The translations under genes and the position numbers were made by a program. DNA of 5,951 bases from an uncultured Alphaproteobacteria bacterium (GTDB lineage: Bacteria; Pseudomonadota; Alphaproteobacteria; GCA-2731375): positions 1-5,951 of the forward strand of contig CAJWZI010000119.1 in NCBI GenBank assembly GCA_913049615.1, read 5' to 3'. Within the stretch, counting starts at the first letter, position 1, and each line of letters starts with the position of its first letter. Of this stretch, positions 1 to 5,151 are shown piece after piece. The notes under the pieces are model-generated. The model worked only from the letters and a program-made list of their open reading frames with translations, made no database searches and had not been told where the DNA came from.

Positions 1-136
1 AGCCAAATCCAAGGGCGGCTAACGCTTCTGGCGGGACCAAGGGCTGGATAGATAGAATCACAGCCTCGTTTGCCGGGCGCGCCCCTTAATTCACAGTCAC
101 CGGCAATCAGTCCTAACAAATCTGGCGCCCGCCCAA

Positions 137-163
137 TTGACAGTTCACATTCGTAACTATGAT
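137..163 (+). promoter_or_regulatory. Possible distal sigma-70 promoter (P1) for the CoA-transferase
   Basis: A perfect TTGACA at 137-142 is followed after 15 bases by TATGAT at 158-163, which matches five of six bases of the -10 consensus. The 15-base spacer is shorter than the usual 16-18, which lowers confidence. Transcription from here would give a leader of about 195 bases before the ATG at 366. The closer extended -10 site at 314-322 is an alternative or an additional promoter. Confidence 0.3.
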
Positions 164-293
164 GGCAGCTTTTGGCGAGAAATGTGCATATGGCGACGTC
201 GTTCTAATTTTCGGTCTTTACCCAATAGCGAACCAATCCAGCAATATCGCCGACCGTCGAGATTGATCCACCCGGACATTCCGGTAATCGCAG

Positions 294-322
294 TTAGGCT
301 AATCCCATCGGACTGCTATCAT
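294..322 (+). promoter_or_regulatory. Possible extended -10 promoter (P2) for the CoA-transferase
   Basis: TGCTATCAT at 314-322 combines the TGn extended -10 element with a five-of-six match to TATAAT. At 17 bases upstream there is only a weak -35 (TTAGGC, 294-299), as is common for extended -10 promoters. A start about seven bases downstream would give a leader of roughly 35 bases that includes the ribosome binding site at 351-356. A similar TGCTATGCT element lies before the flavin monooxygenase-like gene. Confidence 0.35.
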
Positions 323-350
323 ACCCCTAATTTGGCGTTGACAAATGGGC

Positions 351-356
351 AGGGGG
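351..356 (+). promoter_or_regulatory. Ribosome binding site that sets the CoA-transferase start
   Basis: AGGGGG lies nine bases before the ATG at 366. An earlier in-frame ATG at 345 precedes this site and has no purine-rich sequence at a suitable distance, so 366 is the preferred start. Confidence 0.6.
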
Positions 357-365
357 ACGAACGAC

Positions 366-1742
366 ATGCCGCATGATCGAAGGCTCCTCACGGACGAGAG
401 CAAGATTGAAGCACTGCAAGACACCATTCCGGAATGGATCAAGCGTCTGGAGAGACCTAAGACGCCATGCGTCACGCCGACTTTCGGGCCATTAGAAGGC
501 ATCCGCGCCGTCGGCACCGGGCAGCTGATAGCCCAACCCTATATTGGCACTAAGCTCGCTGAGTTTGGTGCTGAGGTGGTGCATGTCGAGAAACCCGGCG
601 GCGACGTGTTCCGCTTCACTGCACCGCAGTTGGAACGCGGGCCGCGCCCGCATGGCTGTGACGAGGCCGAAGTCACAAAGAATAAGCTGTCAATGGGACT
701 TGATTTTAAGAAGGCGCGTGGAGTCGAGCTGCTAATGGCATTGTGGAAGATTTCCGACGTGTGGATGGAGTCGTCGGCACCCGGCACGCTCGAACGCAAC
801 GGCATCACCAACGCGCTCGCTCTCGCTGTCAATCCACGCCTTGTAATAGTGCGAGTCAGCACCTATGGACAGTATGGTAAGGAGGAGTACCTGGGACGGC
901 CCGGCTACGACGCGATTGCGCAGGCCTACGGTGGGATGATGAACTTGACAGGGGATCCCGCCGGTCCACCACAGCGTGCCAAATCCTATACCGGCGACTA
1001 CATCACCGCGCTCACTGGCTGGGCGGCAACGATGATGGGGTTATGGGAGGTCATGAAGACCGGGCAGGGCCAGGTGATCGACCTAGCGCAATATGAGGCA
1101 GTCGCTCAGACTAATGGTAACACGCTTCCACTCTTCACTGGTGAGGGCGCAGTGTACGGCCATACCGGCAACCGGCCGCCAGGCTTTCAACCATACGACA
1201 CGTTCGAATGTAGCGACGGATGGGTTTATATCGGCGCGCTCGGTGGCGCGATCTACGACCGGGTTCCGAGCTTCCTCGGCCTCAATCCAGTAGAGTACAG
1301 CTACGACGAATGTTCTAAGGATGCCACGGCAGTCAACTCCGAAAAGGGGCGCGAGCTAGACCAACGGCTACGGGACTATTGCGCCGCTCATACTGCGCTT
1401 GAGGTGGAAACAGCGTTGAACGATGCACAGATTGGTTGCGCGCGCGTCTTCAACGTGCGTGATCAATATAACGATGAGCACTATGCGGCTCGCGACATGA
1501 CCGTTCCGGTGCTTGATCGCCAGTCGGGCGTGCCGATCCGTGTATTTGGCGTCGTGCCGAAAATGTCACTGACGCCGGGACGCATCTGGCGTGGCGCACC
1601 TTCAATCGGCGACGACACTACGGACATTCTCACTACGATGCTGGGCCTATCGGAAGCCCAGATAGAGGATTTATATGTCGACCAAGTAGTGCACCGCGCC
1701 GAGCCGTTCACGGAGCCACAAGTTGCCTCGGTCAATCCATAG
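366..1742 (+). CDS. Class III CoA-transferase (CaiB/BaiF family)
   Basis: This cytoplasmic enzyme would move coenzyme A from an acyl-CoA donor to a free carboxylic acid, a usual first step for catabolism of acids. The predicted protein has 458 residues. An N-terminal helix-rich lead of about 38 residues precedes the family's opening motif (GPLEGIRAVGTGQLIAQP, from about residue 41), with AEFGAEVVHVEKPGGD by residue 80. SDVWMESSAPGTLERNGI follows at 130-147 and GRPGYDAIAQAYGGM at about 177-191. The motif TGDYITAL then places Asp211 where the family keeps the catalytic aspartate (Asp169 in formyl-CoA transferase) that carries the acyl group as a mixed anhydride. The C-terminal part is typical of the family. 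It is longer than the roughly 400-residue CaiB norm because of the N-terminal lead, a feature of subgroups acting on aromatic or carnitine-like acids. The family call is firm; the substrate is unknown. It may belong with the next two genes, but a 317-base gap argues for its own transcript. Confidence 0.92.
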   Translation: MPHDRRLLTDESKIEALQDTIPEWIKRLERPKTPCVTPTFGPLEGIRAVGTGQLIAQPYIGTKLAEFGAEVVHVEKPGGDVFRFTAPQLERGPRPHGCDEAEVTKNKLSMGLDFKKARGVELLMALWKISDVWMESSAPGTLERNGITNALALAVNPRLVIVRVSTYGQYGKEEYLGRPGYDAIAQAYGGMMNLTGDPAGPPQRAKSYTGDYITALTGWAATMMGLWEVMKTGQGQVIDLAQYEAVAQTNGNTLPLFTGEGAVYGHTGNRPPGFQPYDTFECSDGWVYIGALGGAIYDRVPSFLGLNPVEYSYDECSKDATAVNSEKGRELDQRLRDYCAAHTALEVETALNDAQIGCARVFNVRDQYNDEHYAARDMTVPVLDRQSGVPIRVFGVVPKMSLTPGRIWRGAPSIGDDTTDILTTMLGLSEAQIEDLYVDQVVHRAEPFTEPQVASVNP

Positions 1743-2059
1743 CAATGGTACCCCCGCGCAGAGGCTAAAGGCCAATCGTCGTGAAAGGATAACGTATCAG
1801 ACGCAACTAAAATCTGAATATGGCACTGCAGCCCGAAGCCGGGAAACACCGGTGGAGGACGTTTCCTTACCGAAAATAGTTGATAAGTCCGTAAGCAGAC
1901 GAGCAGCTTGTTTTGTGGAGTAGGCGTGAATGCTTTTGATTTAGGGTCGGTAAGCGTAAATTCAAATCCCAGCGAAGTCCGACGTTTTCTAAAAGCCGGC
2001 CTACGAACGGCCAATTGTGCTATGCTATGGGCCGGCCACAGGTCATTGTGGGTAGGGCT
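1743..2059. other. Intergenic gap of 317 bases
   Basis: No plausible gene is seen. A plus-strand frame at 1723-1923 and a minus-strand frame crossing it (1481-2077) are basic, low-complexity translations without recognisable motifs, and the latter runs antisense into the CoA-transferase. No hairpin with a T-tract is visible after the CoA-transferase stop. Two near-identical decamers, GTCCGTAAGC at 1887-1896 and GTCGGTAAGC at 1946-1955, lie 59 bases apart in the same orientation and could be regulator sites, though chance is not excluded. The right end holds the extended -10-like element at 2018-2026. Confidence 0.45.
2018..2026 (+). promoter_or_regulatory. Possible extended -10 promoter for the flavin monooxygenase-like gene
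   Basis: TGCTATGCT carries the TGn element followed by a four-of-six -10 match. No -35 is evident 16-18 bases upstream. Transcription from about 2033 would leave a leader of roughly 27 bases before the ATG at 2060. It would also exclude the in-frame TTG at 2015 and ATG at 2027 as translation starts. Confidence 0.3.
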
Positions 2060-3226
2060 ATGACAGTCGGTGCGCAAATTTCGGAGGGACCGGTCATCAA
2101 TCGGGCCGAGCTATTGGCGCGAGTGGCGTCGTTGGCGTCACTGATCGAGGAATTCGCTGCAAAATCAGAAGCCCAGGGCACTTTGGCACCTGAGGTGGTG
2201 GCGGCGTTACGCCAGGCCGGCCTGTTTGGTCTGTGGAGTGCAGGTGAGGTCGGCGGCTACGACATCGATCTTGTCGATCAGCTTGAAATTCTGGTGGCCT
2301 TGGCCCGGGTCGATATGTCGACCTGCTGGAGCTTGATGATTGGTGCCTCCGCCAGCGCCGTAATGGCGGCATTTCTGCCCGACGAAGGGGTTGCGAAATT
2401 GTTCGGCCACGGCGCCTGGCCGACGGCAGCGTCTTCACTTGCCCCGACTGGTCGGGCCTGGCGTTGCGCCGGTGGTTACCGGGTGGGTGGACGCTGGGGT
2501 TTCGGCAGCGGCGTCCGTCATGCCCGCGGTGTCATGGCCAAATGCCTGGTCGAGGAAGCCAGTACCGAGGACCGGCCGCAGCAGATCTCCGCATTCGTGC
2601 CGCTTGACGCAGTCGAAATCCTGGATGACTGGAATGTCAGCGGGCTACGCGGCAGCGGTAGTAATTCCTATGTCGTCAACGATGTCTTCGTACCCGACTG
2701 CTTTATTGCGGTTATTCGGCCGCTCACCCAATATCGTGGCGGTGCCAGGGCCTCTGTTCTACATCTTAGATTGCCGATCGAGCATGGCGCAGTGGCTCTC
2801 GGAGGAGCCCGCCGTGCGCTCGACGAAGTTGTACAACAGGCCACCAGCAAGCGCCGGCTAATGGAGACCCGCACGGTTTCTGATACCCAGCTGTTTCAGG
2901 TTGAACTGGGCCGGATGGAGGCGCAGTACGCCAGTCTGATTGCTGGAACTCGGGCGGCGGCAGCAGCTTTTGACGAGGCATTGTCTGGCCCGGAGGCGGG
3001 GTTGGTTGGTGCGGCAACAAACATGCGAGCCATCTGTGCCCAAGTCACCGAAGCATGTCAGACGATCGTGGCCCGTTGCTTGCGCCAAGCCGGCGCGGGC
3101 GCCATCATGCCGGGCAATCCGCTGGAGCGTTTGCAAAGGGATATGACCGTAGCCGCACAGCACTATATGATAGGTGACAACGCGTATGAGGCATTCGGCC
3201 GGATGCAACTAGGCATGGCTCCATGA
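2060..3226 (+). CDS. Acyl-CoA dehydrogenase-fold flavin protein, HsaA/DszC-type monooxygenase-like
   Basis: This 388-residue protein has the acyl-CoA dehydrogenase fold, but its motifs fit the two-component flavin monooxygenases (HsaA, DszC, HpaB-like group D). These oxygenate phenolic or heteroaromatic substrates using reduced flavin from a separate reductase. The N-terminal helical domain (about 8-110) includes APEVVAALRQAGLFGLW. The beta domain has GGRWGFGSGVRHA at 143-155 and DDWNVSGLRGSGSNSYVVND from 189, the usual layout of the flavin pocket. The C-terminal helical bundle ends with RDMTVAAQHYM from residue 360, where this group keeps a conserved His (here His368). The glycine-rich GGT motif of classical acyl-CoA dehydrogenases is absent, which favours oxygenase over dehydrogenase. 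The ATG at 2060 is chosen because it begins a family-typical N-terminus and has a purine-rich GGGTAGGG just upstream, although spacing is short. It is followed after 43 bases by the dioxygenase-like gene. No flavin reductase lies in the window. Confidence 0.82.
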   Translation: MTVGAQISEGPVINRAELLARVASLASLIEEFAAKSEAQGTLAPEVVAALRQAGLFGLWSAGEVGGYDIDLVDQLEILVALARVDMSTCWSLMIGASASAVMAAFLPDEGVAKLFGHGAWPTAASSLAPTGRAWRCAGGYRVGGRWGFGSGVRHARGVMAKCLVEEASTEDRPQQISAFVPLDAVEILDDWNVSGLRGSGSNSYVVNDVFVPDCFIAVIRPLTQYRGGARASVLHLRLPIEHGAVALGGARRALDEVVQQATSKRRLMETRTVSDTQLFQVELGRMEAQYASLIAGTRAAAAAFDEALSGPEAGLVGAATNMRAICAQVTEACQTIVARCLRQAGAGAIMPGNPLERLQRDMTVAAQHYMIGDNAYEAFGRMQLGMAP

Positions 3227-3269
3227 TATCGGAGCGCGGAACGCCGCAGGGAGAAAAGGAACGTATGTC

Positions 3270-3800
3270 ATGGGTTTGAAGCTTTCGCACGCCTTCATCG
3301 ACGTCGCCGACCTGAATAAGGTCGCGCCATTTTACACCGATGTACTGGGCTTTAAGATCACTGATAGGGGCCAAATCAACGACGAAATCGAGGCCATATT
3401 CATGAGCCAGGATCCCGACAACCATCATCAGATCGCTCTGGCTGAAACATTGCAGGACAACAATAATGAGCGCAATTTGGGACATGTAGCCTTCCGTATG
3501 GAGTCCCTGGATGATCTGCGGGCGCTGAAAAAGCGTCTGATGTCGGAAGGCATCGCAATAGGCCGAGAGCTTTCACACGGCAATGCCTGGTCGCTCTACT
3601 TTGCCGATCCTGAAGGCAATGGCGTCGAGTGTTTCGTGGATACCCCATTTCACGTTAGTCAACCACAGGGTAAGCCGACCGACATTGATCTAGATGACGA
3701 GGCGCTGCTGGCAAAGACCAGGGATGACTTTTCGCAAGAACCGGAATTCGGCTCCTATGCCGATTGGCAGGAAGCAATGCGCCGTAGGCTGGCCGGCTAG
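3270..3800 (+). CDS. VOC-superfamily protein, one-domain extradiol dioxygenase-like
   Basis: This 176-residue protein has two beta-alpha-beta-beta-beta modules (about 4-60 and 70-124) plus a 50-residue C-terminal tail. It resembles the short, one-domain type I extradiol dioxygenases such as BphC2/BphC3 of Rhodococcus, which cleave catechols next to the hydroxyl pair with Fe(II) and O2. His7 (KLSHAFID), His72 (NLGHVAF) and Glu120 (GNGVECFVD) occupy the places of the 2-His-1-carboxylate metal ligands. His53, His103 and Tyr110 fall where two-domain BphC keeps its second-shell residues His195, His241 and Tyr250. The tail (from about residue 125, with ADWQEAMRRRL at the end) is typical of the short subgroup. 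AAGGA at 3256-3260, nine bases before the ATG, supports the start; an out-of-frame ATG at 3265 stops after four codons. It lies 43 bases after the flavin enzyme and is probably cotranscribed. A non-oxygenase VOC role, such as an isomerase or resistance protein, remains possible. Confidence 0.82.
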   Translation: MGLKLSHAFIDVADLNKVAPFYTDVLGFKITDRGQINDEIEAIFMSQDPDNHHQIALAETLQDNNNERNLGHVAFRMESLDDLRALKKRLMSEGIAIGRELSHGNAWSLYFADPEGNGVECFVDTPFHVSQPQGKPTDIDLDDEALLAKTRDDFSQEPEFGSYADWQEAMRRRLAG

Positions 3801-3970
3801 CATACGCGTTTGTTATGCAATAGAAGGTTGGTGTGTTCTGCGAAGTTCCAGGTCTGCATCGCGCCGATGGCGAAGTTATCTAATTGATCGAGGGAAATGG
3901 TTGGCATACGGTTGTTGTTAAAGCCATCGCGGAAGGTAAGCCGGTGCAGACAGTCGCGGGCGGTTCTGAC
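3797..3970 (-). pseudogene. Possible 3' remnant of an unidentified gene
   Basis: Downstream of the luciferase-like stop, one minus-strand frame reads for about 57 codons with a composition far more protein-like than usual noncoding sequence. It has many AAC, GCC, ATC, TTC and ACC codons. The translation includes ARDCLHRLTFRDGFNNNRMP and then SLDQLDNFAIGAMQTWNF. It ends at a TAG (3799-3797) that shares a CTAG palindrome with the stop of the plus-strand VOC gene. No start with a ribosome binding site is seen, and the frame continues upstream only as an out-of-frame shadow of the luciferase-like gene. That gene has a natural full-length C-terminus, so this is not its frameshifted end. I do not recognise the family. 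It may be the tail of a gene whose front was deleted or replaced; it could also be chance. Confidence 0.3.
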
Positions 3971-3980
3971 TTTTGTGGTC

Positions 3981-4838
3981 TTATCCTTCGACAGCGTCCT
4001 TGAAGCGCTGGAGGGTCTCGATCTGTTCATCGAAGGTTGGCAACCGATACATTGGATAGAGCATAACCATCTGCGCCCCAAGTCGACGCCATCCGTCAGC
4101 GGCTTCGGCCCATAGTTGTGGATCGGCTTCATGCATGCGTAGCCACCCTTCCAGCCCGAATGTTAATGGATCGCGATCAAAGGCCTTCAGATGAGCATGC
4201 AGGTCAGAAAGTTTTGCTTCGGCCTGTTCATCTGGCGGCATGATGGGCATCCAACCATCACCAATCCGTGCGGCGCGCTTAACGACGGCGTCTGACGATC
4301 CGCCAAACCAGATTGGAATTGGCTGCTGCACAGGTCGTGGAACGATGTTGACCTCTTGGAGATCGTGAAAACGGCCGGAATAGGTCACGAGGTCTTCTGT
4401 CCACATTCTGCGAAGGACTTCAACCTGTTCTTCTTGACGAGCACCTCGGGTCTTCCAATCCGCGTCCAGTGAGGCATATTCGATGTGGTTCCAGCCAACC
4501 CCTATACCAAGCCTAAGTCTTCCTTCGCTCAGGATATCGGCCTCTGTGGCTTGCTTGGCGACCACTCCCGTCTGCCGTTGAGGTAGAATTAATACGCCAC
4601 TGGAGAGCTTGATCGATTTTGTTACGGCAGCAAGAAAGGTCAGGGTCGTGAAGGTTTCGTGAAACGGATCGGTCTCGTTGTAGAGCGGCGTCCAGCCGTC
4701 CCGTCCCGTAGCGCCGAAGACATGGTCAGGTACCTCGATATAGGCATATCCAAGATCCTCGGCGGCTTGTGCCCAGTCGCGGATCTTTACAGGATCACCG
4801 CCAATATCCCGCGTTGGAAAAATTGCATTCAATTGCAT
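3981..4838 (-). CDS. Luciferase-like (LLM class) flavin/F420-dependent oxidoreductase
   Basis: This cytoplasmic TIM-barrel redox enzyme has 285 residues, full length for the bacterial-luciferase-like class, and most resembles the subgroup usually annotated as F420-dependent (TIGR03619-like). Strand one (MQLNAIFPTRDIGGD) is followed by AAEDLGYAYIEVPDHVFG at about 25-42. The block SSGVLILPQRQTGVVAKQA follows at 79-97, then LSEGRLRLGIGVGWNHIEY at 103-121. RGARQEEQVEVLRRMW at 131-146 and PIPIWFGGSSDAVVKRAARI at 173-192 complete the family signature. Cofactor choice, FMN or F420, cannot be read from sequence alone, and no F420 biosynthesis gene is in view. The start is the only in-frame ATG with a family-like N-terminus. 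No ribosome binding site precedes it, and a promoter-like sequence ends seven bases upstream, suggesting a leaderless message. It faces the plus-strand VOC gene tail to tail, with the possible gene remnant between them. Confidence 0.88.
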   Translation of the reverse strand: MQLNAIFPTRDIGGDPVKIRDWAQAAEDLGYAYIEVPDHVFGATGRDGWTPLYNETDPFHETFTTLTFLAAVTKSIKLSSGVLILPQRQTGVVAKQATEADILSEGRLRLGIGVGWNHIEYASLDADWKTRGARQEEQVEVLRRMWTEDLVTYSGRFHDLQEVNIVPRPVQQPIPIWFGGSSDAVVKRAARIGDGWMPIMPPDEQAEAKLSDLHAHLKAFDRDPLTFGLEGWLRMHEADPQLWAEAADGWRRLGAQMVMLYPMYRLPTFDEQIETLQRFKDAVEG

Positions 4839-4845
4839 CTAAGGC

Positions 4846-4873
4846 ACCATAGTTTGCGAAAAGAAAATTACAA
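4846..4873 (-). promoter_or_regulatory. Possible promoter immediately before the luciferase-like gene
   Basis: Read on the minus strand, TTGTAA (4873-4868) and TATGGT (4851-4846) are separated by 16 bases, each matching four of six consensus positions. Only seven bases separate the -10 from the ATG at 4838, so the predicted transcript would start at or next to the start codon. This fits the absence of a Shine-Dalgarno sequence. Confidence 0.3.
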
Positions 4874-5031
4874 AAATTTGAGGTTTCTAGCACGAGTTTT
4901 ATCTCCATGCATAACCTAACGGTCGTTGGATTAAATCTTTATCGGAACAAATTATTCGAAGACGCTGATTTCTAAAATTTCTCTAGAGCAGCAACATAAG
5001 GATAGGTGCTTGTGACGTGGCGTAGAAGCCG

Positions 5032-5109
5032 CTAATTGCGATCGACAATTGAAGGATCTTCCATATGACGATGGATGACCTCTTCGATTGTGGTTAAATC
5101 ATCTGACAT
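5032..5109 (-). CDS. Micro-ORF of 25 codons, unknown, possibly truncated
   Basis: A minus-strand ATG at 5109 is preceded by a strong purine-rich site (GGAAGGGGGAGCAAGG; the AAGGGGGAG part ends eight bases before the ATG). This is the best ribosome binding site on the minus strand of the window. It opens the acidic peptide MSDDLTTIEEVIHRHMEDP and ends with SIVDRN at a TAG (5034-5032). Beyond the TAG the same frame continues as RLLRHVTSTYPYVAALEKF to a second TAG, so this may be the start of a longer gene cut by a nonsense change and later truncated. It begins 42 bases after the tonB stop and would share its transcript. The family is not recognised. It could equally be a genuine small protein or a decaying fragment. 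Confidence 0.35.
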   Translation of the reverse strand: MSDDLTTIEEVIHRHMEDPSIVDRN

Positions 5110-5151
5110 TTACCTTGCTCCCCCTTCCAGACTGAATTTGGCCATTTGATT

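Larger units (their letters stand above)
1..365. other. Leader region with no convincing gene
   Basis: No open frame in this stretch looks like a real protein. A plus-strand frame opening at a TTG at 137 and running to 376 is arginine-rich and unrecognisable, and it overlaps the start of the CoA-transferase. At the extreme left, bases 2-22 read in one frame as AKSKGG followed by TAA, which could be the last codons of an upstream gene, but it is too short to support. A perfect 10-base GC palindrome (GGGCGCGCCC) near 77-86 has no loop and no T-tract, so it is not a terminator. The useful content is promoter-like sequence at 137-163 and 294-322, and a ribosome binding site at 351-356. Confidence 0.5.
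4839..5151. other. AT-rich gap between tonB and the luciferase-like gene
   Basis: This 313-base stretch holds the promoter-like site at 4846-4873 and a 25-codon micro-ORF at 5032-5109. The part from about 4850 to 4985 is clearly more AT-rich than the flanking genes and has no plausible reading frame. No classic hairpin plus T-tract terminator was found for tonB. Confidence 0.5.

Noticed and set aside
77..86. GGGCGCGCCC palindrome as a terminator
   Set aside because: It has no loop and no following T-tract; it is just a GC-rich palindrome.
338..343. Perfect TTGACA just before the CoA-transferase start
   Set aside because: At 15-18 bases downstream there is no -10-like sequence, and a promoter here would start inside the gene.
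137..376. Plus-strand 79-codon frame opening at a TTG
   Set aside because: It is arginine-rich with no recognisable motif, has no ribosome binding site, overlaps the CoA-transferase start, and its first codon is part of a TTGACA promoter-like hexamer.
1951..1975. TTCAAATCCC resembling a tRNA T-loop
   Set aside because: The flanking bases do not form a T-stem, and no acceptor or anticodon arm can be drawn around it.
1481..2077. Minus-strand 198-codon frame over the gap and the CoA-transferase 3' end
   Set aside because: Much of it is antisense to a well-supported gene, and the translation is basic, proline-rich and without family motifs.
2391..2861. Plus-strand 156-codon frame inside the flavin monooxygenase-like gene
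   Set aside because: It is an out-of-frame shadow of a gene with clear family motifs.
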